DNA from: IOR16 sp963521065
GTDB lineage: Bacteria > Bacillota > Clostridia > Peptostreptococcales > Anaerovoracaceae
Direction of reading: 5' to 3'
Length of the DNA stretch: 64,000 nt
Assembly: GCA_963521065.1 (NCBI GenBank)
Contig: CAUQTI010000001.1
Coordinates: forward strand, 1 to 64,000
Both the position numbers and the translations under genes were made by a program. Positions 42,534-51,034 of this stretch are shown in pieces. Each line of letters starts with the position of its first letter. Positions within the stretch are counted from its first letter, which is position 1. The notes under the pieces are model-generated. The model ran no database searches. It had not been told where the DNA came from and saw only the letters and a program-made list of their open reading frames with translations.

Positions 42534-43682
42534 ATGAACGTTTTAATTCTAACAGGGAAATTTGGGATGGGTCACAACTCTGTGGCCCAAGCCTTGCGAG
42601 AAGAGGTCATGGAAAAATATCCGACGGCAAATATTGCCTGTACGGATATTTTTGAATACATTATGCCGGAGTATGCAGAGAGTATTTATAAATCATTTGC
42701 ATTAGTGGCAAAAAGTGGAAATTCATTATATAATCTAATTTATAAGCAAACAAATCATAAAGGAACAAAGGAGTTTTCTTTCTGGTGTCATTTTTTCAAA
42801 AAGAAACTAAAGAGGCTTTTGAGTGAAACAAATCCGGATGTGGTAATTTCGACTTTGCCGCTTTGTGCGAGGCTGATGTCCTGGTACAAGGAAGAGACGG
42901 CAGAAGAATATACACTGGTAACATGTATTACAGACATCAGCAGTCATGAAGAATGGATTCATCAAAATACGAATTATTATTTAGTAGGGAGCCATTTGGT
43001 CAGACGGATGCTGCTGTTAAAAGGAGTATATGAGGAAAAGATTTTTATAACAGGGATTCCTGTAAAAAGGGCCTTTCATAATGGAGAGGATTCGCTGGGG
43101 CTCAAGCTGCCAAATGAGGAATTTGAGAAAAAGGATGAAAAACACCTGCTAGTCATGGGAGGAGGATTAGGCTTGCTTCCAAAGACGAAGGAATTTTATG
43201 AAGGCTTGAACCGTTTGGATGGCATTCAAACGACGGTCATTACAGGCAATAATAAAAAGCTATACCATTTGCTTTATGGGAAATATGAAAATATCGAGGT
43301 TGTAGCATATACAAAAAATGTTTCTATGTATATGAATGACGCAGATGTGATTATGACAAAGCCGGGCGGAATCAGTATTTTCGAAGCAATTGCCTGCGAA
43401 ACACCGCTTCTATTATTTCGCCCATTTTTACAGCAGGAAGTGAATAATATGCGTTTTGTCCTGCGAAATCACATCGGGAGCGTAATCAGCGGAAAAGAAG
43501 GGGAATGCCTTGCCTTGATTAAAAAGGCGATGCGAGATGATGCAGCTTTGCAGAAAATGAAGGCAAACATTCGCAACTTAAAGGCACAGTTTGACAGGGA
43601 TGCACTCACCTTTATTCTCGGTCGCGTTGAACAGGGGATGCAATCTGAGGGTGATCAGGATAAAGGAGATTTAGTTTCATGA
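42534..43682 (+). CDS. MGDG-synthase-like glycosyltransferase (GT28, UgtP/MurG fold)
   Basis: A 382-residue GT-B enzyme. The N-terminal acceptor domain begins NVLILTGKFGMGHNSVAQAL, the glycine-rich loop of diacylglycerol glycosyltransferases. The C-terminal sugar-nucleotide site is VIMTKPGGISIFEAIACETPLLLF (about 280-303), with LLVMGGGLGLLPK near 205. Likely role: glycosylation of diacylglycerol or a related lipid. Its stop overlaps the start of the flippase-like gene by four bases, which suggests a coupled glycolipid pathway. The 156-bp gap upstream has no clear promoter. Confidence 0.88.
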   Translation: MNVLILTGKFGMGHNSVAQALREEVMEKYPTANIACTDIFEYIMPEYAESIYKSFALVAKSGNSLYNLIYKQTNHKGTKEFSFWCHFFKKKLKRLLSETNPDVVISTLPLCARLMSWYKEETAEEYTLVTCITDISSHEEWIHQNTNYYLVGSHLVRRMLLLKGVYEEKIFITGIPVKRAFHNGEDSLGLKLPNEEFEKKDEKHLLVMGGGLGLLPKTKEFYEGLNRLDGIQTTVITGNNKKLYHLLYGKYENIEVVAYTKNVSMYMNDADVIMTKPGGISIFEAIACETPLLLFRPFLQQEVNNMRFVLRNHIGSVISGKEGECLALIKKAMRDDAALQKMKANIRNLKAQFDRDALTFILGRVEQGMQSEGDQDKGDLVS

Positions 43683-44710
43683 AAAAAAATCCTCTTCCTT
43701 TTTTGATTGCGACCTTATTGTTAATTGCTGTGACATTTTACTTTTTACTTCGTAAAGCGCCGCTGAAACAGATGGCAGCGGCAATTTTTCAGGCGAACAT
43801 TCCTTATTTACTAATTGGGTTTTCAATAATGCTGCTGTATGTAGCATTGGAAGGAGTTTGCATTAAGGCAGCAATGAAGCGCATGGGCGAAAACCCGTCG
43901 CTTTTTCGCTGTATTGGCTATGCTTTTGTAGGATTTTATTTCAGTGGGATTACACCGTCTGCTTCCGGAGGGCAGCCTGCACAGGTTTATTTTATGGCAA
44001 AGGATCGGTGCTCTGTTTCGCACGCAATGATTGCATTACTCCTGATTAGCAGTGTTTATCAGGTATCCATGTTGATTTATGGAGTTCTTATGTATACCTT
44101 GCAGTATCGGTTTTTGCTGCGTTCAATTCTTCAGATTAAATGGCTTCTCTTATTAAGCACGGCAATGAATCTCATTTTTGTACTGTTGATTTTGTCCGCA
44201 CTCTTTTTTCCGAAGCAGCTTAAGAAAACAACCTGTTTGGTTTTAGAGCGTTTGCATAAATTAGGGCTTTGTAAAAAAGTCGCTCTGTGGAGAGCTAAAT
44301 TGGACAAGCTCTTTCAAGAATATGAAGAAGGAGCGAGATACATCCGCAGCAATCCGGTACTGATTGGAAAGCTTTTTGCGGTGACAATGCTGCGCCTGAC
44401 GCTGCTTTATCTGATTCCGTTTTTCGTGTACCTCTCTTTGGGATTAAAGGGGCACACCGCGTTACAGATGGTGGCAATGCAGGCAATCTTAACAGTAGCG
44501 GTGTCGGCACTGCCGTTTCCGGGTTCGGTGGGTATCAGCGAAAGTGTATTTCTTCTGCTTTTCGGTATGCTGTTCACCCCGGCCTTTTTACTTCCGGCAA
44601 TGCTCTTAACCAGAGGAATCAGCTTTTATGCAATGTTGCTTTTAAGCGGAGGAATTTTTTCCTTATCATCAGGATTACAACTTTATAAAAAGAAAGAATG
44701 GGCGGCGTAA
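43679..44710 (+). CDS. Flippase-like membrane protein (lysylphosphatidylglycerol synthase TM family)
   Basis: A 343-residue protein with eight or nine helices. Family features are GYAFVGFYFSGITPSASGGQPAQVYFMAKD (about 77-106) and ALPFPGSVGISESVFLLLFGMLF near 275. This is the membrane half of MprF without the lysyl-transferase domain (UPF0104 type). It may translocate the lipid made by the glycosyltransferase directly upstream, with which it overlaps by four bases. Substrate unknown. Followed by a terminator that overlaps its last codons. Confidence 0.87.
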   Translation: MKKNPLPFLIATLLLIAVTFYFLLRKAPLKQMAAAIFQANIPYLLIGFSIMLLYVALEGVCIKAAMKRMGENPSLFRCIGYAFVGFYFSGITPSASGGQPAQVYFMAKDRCSVSHAMIALLLISSVYQVSMLIYGVLMYTLQYRFLLRSILQIKWLLLLSTAMNLIFVLLILSALFFPKQLKKTTCLVLERLHKLGLCKKVALWRAKLDKLFQEYEEGARYIRSNPVLIGKLFAVTMLRLTLLYLIPFFVYLSLGLKGHTALQMVAMQAILTVAVSALPFPGSVGISESVFLLLFGMLFTPAFLLPAMLLTRGISFYAMLLLSGGIFSLSSGLQLYKKKEWAA

Positions 44711-44731
44711 GAAAGCTTACGCTGCTTTTTT
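44702..44731 (+). terminator. Intrinsic terminator overlapping the flippase gene end
   Basis: GCGGCGTAAG pairs with CTTACGCTGC (one G-T pair), AAAG loop, then six T. The stop codon is inside the stem. Confidence 0.85.
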
Positions 44732-44873
44732 ATCCCTTGATTTTGAAAGCAATCGCAGGGGAGTTTTTGATTGACATGAGAATACAAGGATGATAGCGTG
44801 AAGAGATAGATTATTTATCTTTGTAAACGAAGTGGAACGAAACGGAAGTGAGAAAGACGAGGGAGGTCGGGAG

Positions 44874-44978
44874 ATGTTTTGGATGTTGACTGCTTTTAAT
44901 ATTATATTTAATGTGTTAAGTATTATCGCGTTGATGTTGTTTATTAAGTGCGCGATAAAATATTTGAATAAAGATTGA
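44874..44978 (+). CDS. Small membrane peptide (34 aa)
   Basis: A short frame, ATG 44874 to TGA 44978, behind the strong ribosome site GAGGGAGGTCGGGAG. The product is almost entirely one helix (MFWMLTAFNIIFNVLSIIAL and on to about residue 24) with a basic end (KCAIKYLNKD). It lies 18 bp before the histidine phosphatase gene and could be translated from the same message. No family is recognised. The ribosome site and the clean hydrophobic-then-basic layout argue for a real peptide. Confidence 0.55.
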   Translation: MFWMLTAFNIIFNVLSIIALMLFIKCAIKYLNKD

Positions 44979-44996
44979 AGGAAAAGGAGGATTTAC

Positions 44997-45611
44997 ATGA
45001 GGCTACTATTTATTCGACATCCGGAAACGCAGGCAAACGTACAGAAGCTGATTTACGGAAGGAGCGAATCAGAGTATTCAGATAAGGGAAAAGCCAGTAT
45101 CTTATGGGTCGTAAAGCAAATGAGGGAGCTGAATTTTGATGCAATGTATGCAAGCCCACTAAAAAGAACGGCATATTTGGCAGAACAGATTGCACAGGAA
45201 CACGGCTATGAAGAGATTATATTTGAAGAGCGCCTGATGGAAATGCATTGTGGGATTTTTGAAAACATGTCTAACCAGGATGCAAAAGAAAAATATAAAA
45301 ATGAATATGAAGAGCTGCTAAACAATTACAGCCGATATGTTATTCCGCAAGGAGAATCCTTTGAAATGGTCTACCATCGGACTGCCGCCCTTTTAAATGA
45401 AATTTTTGAGGAATTTAAGAAAAAAGATACAGATAAGACGATTGTATTTGTAACCCATTCAATGGTAATCCGGTCCGCACTTGCTTATCTTCTAAAGATT
45501 CAACTAGATGATATTTGGCACATAAAAATAGATCCGGCATCGATTGTAGATATTCATTATGAAGCAGACTTTGCAATGCTGCAAGGATTAAAATCACCCT
45601 CCTGTAAATAA
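44997..45611 (+). CDS. Histidine phosphatase family protein
   Basis: A 204-residue phosphoglycerate-mutase-like phosphatase. The catalytic motif reads RHPET (residues 7-11), where most relatives have RHGET. YASPLKRTAYLAEQIA (about 55), the acid residue in FEERLMEMHCGIFENMS (about 85) and VTHSMVIRSAL (about 152) complete the fold. Candidates are alpha-ribazole phosphatase (CobC) or a general phosphatase; nothing cobalamin-related is nearby. It starts behind AAAGGAGG and is followed by the biotin palindrome at 45617, which may act as its terminator. Confidence 0.85.
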   Translation: MRLLFIRHPETQANVQKLIYGRSESEYSDKGKASILWVVKQMRELNFDAMYASPLKRTAYLAEQIAQEHGYEEIIFEERLMEMHCGIFENMSNQDAKEKYKNEYEELLNNYSRYVIPQGESFEMVYHRTAALLNEIFEEFKKKDTDKTIVFVTHSMVIRSALAYLLKIQLDDIWHIKIDPASIVDIHYEADFAMLQGLKSPSCK

Positions 45612-45616
45612 CGGCT

Positions 45617-45677
45617 ATAACAAAAACGCATTGTAAACTATTTTAAAAAAATAGTTTACAATGCGTTTTTGTTATAT
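45617..45677 (+). promoter_or_regulatory. 61-bp perfect palindrome containing a BirA box
   Basis: Two perfect 29-bp arms around AAA. The centre is TTGTAAAC, 15 bp, GTTTACAA, the biotin operator with the canonical spacing. The right half contains the -35 box of bioY-bioB-bioD. As RNA the palindrome would fold into a very long hairpin ending in GCGTTTTTGTTATA, so it can also terminate the upstream histidine-phosphatase transcript. Confidence 0.85.
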
Positions 45678-45684
45678 TATAATG
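45656..45684 (+). promoter_or_regulatory. Promoter of bioY-bioB-bioD
   Basis: TTTACA (45656-45661), 17-bp spacer, TATAAT (45679-45684). The -35 is part of the right BirA half-site, the same layout as at birA-bioY. Confidence 0.8.
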
Positions 45685-45731
45685 AGAAAAATTGCCGGCA
45701 ATCAATACTTTTCATGAAGGAGAAACAAAGG

Positions 45732-46283
45732 ATGTCATTAAAAAGAAGGGTTACATCGAAAGAACTTGTTTTGTGTTCTTTATTTTCTGCGCTGATTGCG
45801 GTTGGTGCGTGGATACAGATTCCAGTTCCGTTGATGGATTACTTTACACTGCAATTTTTCTTCGTTTTGCTTGCAGGCATGCTGCTGGGCGCAAGGCTGG
45901 GAATGCTTTCTGCGGCAGTCTATGTTGGGGCCGGATTGCTCGGATTTCCACTCTTTGCGGCGGGCGGCGGCATTGGATATGTATTTCGCCCAAGCTTCGG
46001 ATACTTGCTTGGATTTGTAGCCGCTGCGTTTACGGCAGGGCGGGTGTGTGAAAGGATTTCTGCTTTGACATTCCGTACTGCGTTCGGCGGAGCAGTTGCT
46101 GGAATGCTGGTAACCTACACGATAGGATTTTTATATAAATACAGCCTGCTTAATTTTTACTTAGGAGAACCTTCTCCCTTTTACGTCATCTTGCTTTCGG
46201 CGTTTCCTTTAGACATTCCGGGAGATTTTGTTTTATGCGTAATTGCGGCAAAACTTGCGCCGCGTTTGAAACGCAGTTTGTAA
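45732..46283 (+). CDS. bioY: BioY biotin transporter subunit (second copy)
   Basis: A 183-residue S component with six helices: IQIPVPLMDYFTLQFFFVLLAGMLLGARLGMLS (about 27-59) and GGGIGYVFRPSFGYLLGFV (about 78-96), ending PLDIPGDFVLCVIAAKLA. It differs clearly from the copy at 30392. Start at ATG 45732, nine bases after AAGGAG; upstream in-frame codons lie in the ribosome site or before the expected transcription start. First gene of the biotin operon. Confidence 0.93.
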   Translation: MSLKRRVTSKELVLCSLFSALIAVGAWIQIPVPLMDYFTLQFFFVLLAGMLLGARLGMLSAAVYVGAGLLGFPLFAAGGGIGYVFRPSFGYLLGFVAAAFTAGRVCERISALTFRTAFGGAVAGMLVTYTIGFLYKYSLLNFYLGEPSPFYVILLSAFPLDIPGDFVLCVIAAKLAPRLKRSL

Positions 46284-46329
46284 AAATGGTAGAAATATAG
46301 GAAATTGAAAAAGAAGGAGCATATTTAAA

Positions 46330-47313
46330 ATGGATGTAAAAAGATATAAAGAATTTATACTTTTCGGCGGGCAGCTTGAAAGAAAAGAAGCAATTGCATT
46401 GTCAGAGCTGGATACGGAAGAGCTTGCTCGCGCGGCAGATGAGATTCGCAATTATTTTTGTGGAAATGCCTTTGACCTATGTACTATTATCAATGCAAAA
46501 AGCGGCAGGTGTACGGAAGATTGCAAGTATTGTGCGCAATCCGCGCATTATGAAGCCCAGTTGGACGAATATCCGTTACTCAGCGGAACTGTTTTGGTCA
46601 AGGAAGCTCTGTCAAATGAAGAAAAAGGAGCACTGCGCTTTTCGGCAGTCACGTCCGGCCGAAGTTTGTCGGATGCGGAGGTAGAGGAGTTAGCTGCAAG
46701 TTATAGAGACATAAAAGAGAAAAGCCAGCTTTCCCTTTGTGCTTCACATGGCCTCTTGACACTGAAACAATTCATAAAACTAAAGAAGGCCGGTCTCTGT
46801 AGGTACCACAATAATCTGGAAACTTCGGCAGGTTATTTTGATAAAATTTGTACAACACATACCTATAGGGAAAAAATACAAGCGATATGCGACGCAAAAA
46901 AAGCCGGTCTTGAGGTATGCAGCGGAGGCATCATCGGGCTGGGTGAGAAAATGGAAGACCGGATTGACCTGGCAATCGCACTGAGAAGACTGGAGGTTGC
47001 TTCTGTCCCCATCAATATTTTAAACCCGATCAAAGGCACTCCGCTAGAAAACTTGCCGGTGCTTTCAATAGACGAAGTTCGAAAGAGTGTAGCTGTATTT
47101 CGGTTTTTGATGCCACGGGCAGTAATCCGGCTGGCCGGGGGACGAGGCTTGCTTTCTGATAAAGGAGCCTGTTTATTTCAAGGTGGTGCAAATGCTGCAA
47201 TTTCTGGAAATATGCTAACGACATCAGGAAATGGCATACAGGAGGATCGAGAAATGATACAAGCGCTCGGCTTTGAAATAAGAAAAATAAATGATACAAG
47301 CGCTCGGCTTTGA
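46330..47313 (+). CDS. bioB: Biotin synthase (radical SAM), altered C-terminus
   Basis: A 327-residue radical SAM enzyme with the 4Fe-4S triad Cys61-x3-Cys65-x2-Cys68 (CTEDCKYC). YHNNLETSAGYFDKICTTHTY (about 160-180), VCSGGIIGLGE (about 196) and the arginine-containing RLAGGR (about 260) for the 2Fe-2S cluster are also present. It inserts sulphur into dethiobiotin. The last seven residues (NDTSARL) come from a 37-bp tandem duplication; without it the protein would stop five codons after ALGFE. The change is beyond the catalytic core, so activity is probably kept. Confidence 0.94.
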   Translation: MDVKRYKEFILFGGQLERKEAIALSELDTEELARAADEIRNYFCGNAFDLCTIINAKSGRCTEDCKYCAQSAHYEAQLDEYPLLSGTVLVKEALSNEEKGALRFSAVTSGRSLSDAEVEELAASYRDIKEKSQLSLCASHGLLTLKQFIKLKKAGLCRYHNNLETSAGYFDKICTTHTYREKIQAICDAKKAGLEVCSGGIIGLGEKMEDRIDLAIALRRLEVASVPINILNPIKGTPLENLPVLSIDEVRKSVAVFRFLMPRAVIRLAGGRGLLSDKGACLFQGGANAAISGNMLTTSGNGIQEDREMIQALGFEIRKINDTSARL

Positions 47314-47325
47314 AATAAGAAAAAT
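47252..47325 (+). repeat. Perfect 37-bp tandem duplication at the end of bioB
   Basis: The unit 47252-47288 (AAATGATACAAGCGCTCGGC...) is repeated without change at 47289-47325. Because 37 is not a multiple of three, the second copy is read in a new frame and supplies the present stop codon at 47311-47313. The ancestral TAG, just after the second copy (47327-47329), is now out of frame. The perfect identity points to a recent event. Confidence 0.95.
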
Positions 47326-47338
47326 ATAGGGAGGAATA

Positions 47339-48004
47339 ATGGAACGAGGAATCTTTATTACAGCGACAGGGACGGATGTCGGTAAAACTTTTATTTCGGC
47401 ACTGTGGATTAATGAAATGAAAAAAAGAGGAATCTCCGCCGGATATTTTAAACCCGCATTGAGCGGCGCAGCAATAAGGGAAGGGAAGCTGCTCGGCGGT
47501 GATGCACACTATGTATGTAAAGCCGCGGGGCTTTTCGAAGAACCGGAGACACTGGTAAGCTATGCGTTTGAGAAAGCAGTCTCTCCACATTTGGCAGCCA
47601 GATTGGAGCACAAAAGAATAGAGAAAGAAAAGATACAAACTGACTTTCAAAAGGTAAAGCAAAGATATGATTATATAGTGGTCGAAGGTTGTGGCGGGAT
47701 TGTGTGTCCGCTTTGCATGGAGGAAGAGCGCCTTATGCTTTCAGACATAATGAGGATGCTGAATCTGGAGCTTTTAATCGTGTCACCTTCCGGTTTAGGT
47801 GCAATCAATAATACGGTACTTGCCGCAGAATTTGCAAAGCACTGCCACCTCCCGGTCAAAGGTATTCTGCTGAATTATTATGAAAAAGGAAACCCTTTAC
47901 ACGAGGACAACCGCAGACAGATTGAACTGCTCAGCGGAATTCCTGTCATCGCGGTGGCAGAAAAAGGCGCAGAGTCACTGGAATTTTGCACAAAATTTGA
48001 ATGA
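47339..48004 (+). CDS. bioD: Dethiobiotin synthetase
   Basis: A 221-residue P-loop enzyme: IFITATGTDVGKTFISALW (Walker A, about 4-22), the substrate lysine region AGYFKPALSG (about 37), VVEGCGGIVCP (about 114) and PSGLGAINNTVL (about 146). It closes the ureido ring of diaminopelargonate to give dethiobiotin for BioB. The start follows GGGAGGAAT, 25 bp after bioB. bioA, bioF and bioW/C/H are not in the window, so earlier steps lie elsewhere or the precursor is taken up. Confidence 0.94.
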   Translation: MERGIFITATGTDVGKTFISALWINEMKKRGISAGYFKPALSGAAIREGKLLGGDAHYVCKAAGLFEEPETLVSYAFEKAVSPHLAARLEHKRIEKEKIQTDFQKVKQRYDYIVVEGCGGIVCPLCMEEERLMLSDIMRMLNLELLIVSPSGLGAINNTVLAAEFAKHCHLPVKGILLNYYEKGNPLHEDNRRQIELLSGIPVIAVAEKGAESLEFCTKFE

Positions 48005-48029
48005 ATTACGAAGTATGACGTGTATTTGC

Positions 48030-48058
48030 TTGCATTTTCCATAAGATATAGGTATAGT
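48030..48058 (+). promoter_or_regulatory. Possible promoter of metG
   Basis: TTGCAT (48030-48035), 17-bp spacer, TATAGT (48053-48058), 64 bp before the metG start. Confidence 0.5.
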
Positions 48059-48122
48059 TTTTTAAAGAAGCCATCAAAAACGACTGCGCTCATTCGCGTA
48101 GCGTAAAAAGGAGAGAATGCAA

Positions 48123-50093
48123 ATGACGAAAAAAACCTATTACATTACAACACCAATTTACTATCCAAGCTCCAATCTTCATATTGGACATACCTATTGT
48201 ACGGTGATGACAGACGCAATGGCAAGATTTAAGCGTTTGACAGGCTATGATGTAATGTTTTTAACAGGAACAGACGAGCACGGACAGAAGATACAAAAAA
48301 TTGCAGATGAAAATAATACGACACCACAGGGCTATGTGGACCATGTAGTGGATGGGATTAAAGAGCTGTGGAAAACCATGGAGATCTCCTACGATGATTT
48401 TATTCGTACAACAGAGGAACGCCATGTAAAAAGAGTCCAGGCTATTTTTAATAAAATGTATGAAAAAGGCGATATTTATAAGAGCGAATACGAAGGGCTT
48501 TACTGTACCCCGTGTGAATCCTTTTGGACAGAAACACAGGCGGTAGACGGCAAATGCCCGGATTGCGGAAGAGCAGTGGAAAAAGCAAAAGAATCCGCTT
48601 ATTTTTTCAGATTGTCCAAATACCAAGACAAGCTGATTGAACTTTTCGAAACAAATCCGGAATTTTTACAGCCGGACTCCAGAAGAAATGAAATGTTGAA
48701 CTTTGTGAAGCAAGGTTTAGAGGATCTTTGTATTTCTCGTTCCAGCTTCGATTGGGGCATTCAGGTGCCGATCGACGAAAAGCATGTAATTTATGTTTGG
48801 CTGGATGCACTTTCCAACTATATCACAGCGCTTGGTTATCCGGAGGAACCCGAAAAATATCAAAAATATTGGCCGGCGGACGTACACTTGGTAGGAAAAG
48901 AAATTGTACGTTTCCATTCTGTTATTTGGCCGGCAATGCTGATGTCTCTTGATGTGCCGCTTCCGAAGAAGGTGCTGGGCCATGGCTGGATTCTCTTAGA
49001 AGGCGGGAAAATGTCAAAGTCAAGAGGAAACGTGGTTGATCCTGTAAAGCTGATTGAGCGGTACGGTGTGGATGCTTTAAAATACTTCCTGTTGAGAGAA
49101 TACACCTTTGGACAGGATGGCTTGTTTACCAATGAGGTAATGCTGAACCGTATGAATTTTGACTTGGCAAACGATCTCGGCAATTTAGTAAGCAGAACTG
49201 TATCTATGATTGAAAAATACAATGCAGGAATCGTTCCGGGTGCCGGAGCAGAAGAAGGCACCGACAAAGAGCTGAAAGACTTGGCCATCGGCGCAGCAGA
49301 TAAGGTTGAGGCACATATGGATAAGTTCAGCTTCAGCTTGGCATTGGAAGAAATTTGGACATTGATTCGCAGAACCAATAAATATATTGATGAAAATGCA
49401 CCGTGGATTTTAGCGAAGGATGAAGCTCAAAAAGAACGTCTGAATACGGTACTTCATAATTTAGCAGAAGCACTTCGTATCGTATCCGTTCTGATTTATC
49501 CGTTTATGCACACCACTTCGACGAAGATTCGAAAACAGCTCGGCATTTGGTACGCAGATGTAGCATGGGAAGATGCCTTTGAATTTGACCGGATGGATGG
49601 AGACCAGGTGAAAAAGGGAGAAGGAATTTTCCCTCGCTTGGATGTTGAAAAAGAATTGTCTGAGCTTGCGGCACTTCAAGAGCAGGCAAAGGAAGAAGCT
49701 GCAGGAACACAAGACAGTGACAATGAAGTGATTGACGGGGAACCGGAAGGAGAAGCCCCCGAGATTCCATATAAAGAAGCGATTGAATACGATGATTTTG
49801 CAAAGATTGATTTTCGTGTCGGCAAAGTGCTTTCCTGTGAAAAGCACCCTAAAGCAGATAAGCTCCTAATTTTTAAAATTAAAATAGGAAAAGAAGTGCG
49901 CCAGATTATTTCCGGCGTTGCCGCTGATTACAAACCGGAGGAATGTGTGGGCAGAAAAGTCATTGTGGTAGCCAACCTGAAACCGAGAAAGCTTCGCGGC
50001 GAAGAGTCTAACGGAATGCTTTTATTTGCAGAAAATGGAGGACGCTGCGAATTTGTCACGACGATTGCAAGAGACGGGGAAGTCGTAAGCTAG
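48123..50093 (+). CDS. metG: Methionyl-tRNA synthetase with C-terminal tRNA-binding domain
   Basis: A 656-residue class-I synthetase. HIGH is at about residue 20 (LHIGHTYCTV), the zinc knuckle is CTPCES...CPDC (about 127-147), and KMSKS (GGKMSKSRGNV) is near 298. An acidic linker (about 520-555) joins the C-terminal EMAP-II/Trbp111-type domain (IDFRVGKVLSCEKHPKADKL, about 560 on), which aids dimerisation and tRNA binding. ATG 48123 is preferred over the ATG two codons earlier because AAGGAG is nine bases upstream. Transcribed with its own terminator at 50153. Confidence 0.96.
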   Translation: MTKKTYYITTPIYYPSSNLHIGHTYCTVMTDAMARFKRLTGYDVMFLTGTDEHGQKIQKIADENNTTPQGYVDHVVDGIKELWKTMEISYDDFIRTTEERHVKRVQAIFNKMYEKGDIYKSEYEGLYCTPCESFWTETQAVDGKCPDCGRAVEKAKESAYFFRLSKYQDKLIELFETNPEFLQPDSRRNEMLNFVKQGLEDLCISRSSFDWGIQVPIDEKHVIYVWLDALSNYITALGYPEEPEKYQKYWPADVHLVGKEIVRFHSVIWPAMLMSLDVPLPKKVLGHGWILLEGGKMSKSRGNVVDPVKLIERYGVDALKYFLLREYTFGQDGLFTNEVMLNRMNFDLANDLGNLVSRTVSMIEKYNAGIVPGAGAEEGTDKELKDLAIGAADKVEAHMDKFSFSLALEEIWTLIRRTNKYIDENAPWILAKDEAQKERLNTVLHNLAEALRIVSVLIYPFMHTTSTKIRKQLGIWYADVAWEDAFEFDRMDGDQVKKGEGIFPRLDVEKELSELAALQEQAKEEAAGTQDSDNEVIDGEPEGEAPEIPYKEAIEYDDFAKIDFRVGKVLSCEKHPKADKLLIFKIKIGKEVRQIISGVAADYKPEECVGRKVIVVANLKPRKLRGEESNGMLLFAENGGRCEFVTTIARDGEVVS

Positions 50094-50152
50094 TAAAATT
50101 TAAAATCAGCAGAAATTCTGATAAATGAAAGAAAATAGAAAATAAATAAAAA

Positions 50153-50194
50153 AGCAGCCTGTCTCGGATAAAAAAGACGGGCTGCTCTTATTTG
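50153..50194 (+). terminator. Intrinsic terminator of metG
   Basis: AGCAGCCTGTCT pairs with AGACGGGCTGCT around a 9-nt loop, followed by CTTATTTGAT. The T tract is short. Confidence 0.7.
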
Positions 50195-50215
50195 ATGATA
50201 AAGGAGGACTTTAGT

Positions 50216-51034
50216 ATGTTGTTTGATTCACATGCACATATCAATGACGAACGTTTTGATTTTGACCGAGAAGCGATTTGCAAGCAGATTGAGGATTCGG
50301 AAGTTTCCTATGTAATGGATGTCGGATTTGACTTGGAAAGCTCAGTGAAAGCCATTGAAGATGCAAAAAAATATGAATGGTGCTATGCAGCCGTTGGATG
50401 TCATCCGCATGACACGAAGGAGATGGACGAGGAATCGTTGCTTTTACTGAAAGGGCTTGCAAAAAAAACGAAGGTAAAGGCCATTGGTGAGATTGGATTG
50501 GATTACCATTACGATAATTCTGAACGAGAGGTGCAAAAGTATTGGTTTCGAAGACAGATTCAGCTGGCGTTGCAGCTGGAGCTGCCGATTATCATCCACG
50601 ACCGCGAGGCCAATGATGACGTGCTGCGGATTTTAAAAGAGGAAGGTGTCTTTGATTCTGCAAGGCTGCAATGCTTTCCAAAAAAGCCCTCAGGGCTTCC
50701 TGATGCGCGCCTTCTTCTGCACTGCTATTCTGGAAGCAGAGAGCTGGCAGAGCAGTATGTACGGCTGGGTGCTACGATATCAATTGCAGGGCCGGTTACT
50801 TATAAAAATGCACGAAAGACGGTGGAAGTAGTAAAGGCAATTGAGTTAGAACATTTATTAATTGAGACAGATTCCCCGTACTTAACACCAGAACCCTTCC
50901 GGGGGAAAAGAAACCAGCCTACGCTGGTAAAGCACACCGCAGAAAAAATAGCGCAAATAAAAGAATGCACCTTTAACGAAATTGCGCAAATTACGTGCGA
51001 AAATGCCAAACGTTTCTTTCATATTATAGATTAA
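50216..51034 (+). CDS. tatD: TatD family metal-dependent hydrolase
   Basis: A 272-residue TIM-barrel hydrolase. Metal ligands are visible in DSHAHI (residues 4-9), GEIGLDYHYD (about 94), IIHDREA (about 128), LLHCYSG (about 161) and IETDSPYLTPEPFRGKRNQP (about 217-236). It acts as a DNase or exonuclease in repair or turnover in relatives. The chosen ATG has AAGGAGG nine bases upstream. The insertion around VFDSARLQCFPKKPSGLPDA (about 145) is longer than in most TatD proteins. Commonly found next to metG, as here. Confidence 0.93.
   Translation: MLFDSHAHINDERFDFDREAICKQIEDSEVSYVMDVGFDLESSVKAIEDAKKYEWCYAAVGCHPHDTKEMDEESLLLLKGLAKKTKVKAIGEIGLDYHYDNSEREVQKYWFRRQIQLALQLELPIIIHDREANDDVLRILKEEGVFDSARLQCFPKKPSGLPDARLLLHCYSGSRELAEQYVRLGATISIAGPVTYKNARKTVEVVKAIELEHLLIETDSPYLTPEPFRGKRNQPTLVKHTAEKIAQIKECTFNEIAQITCENAKRFFHIID

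Noticed and set aside
47030..47662. A 210-codon open frame on the - strand.
   Set aside because: It is opposite bioB and bioD, has no ribosome site or recognisable domain, and has the composition of an antisense shadow.
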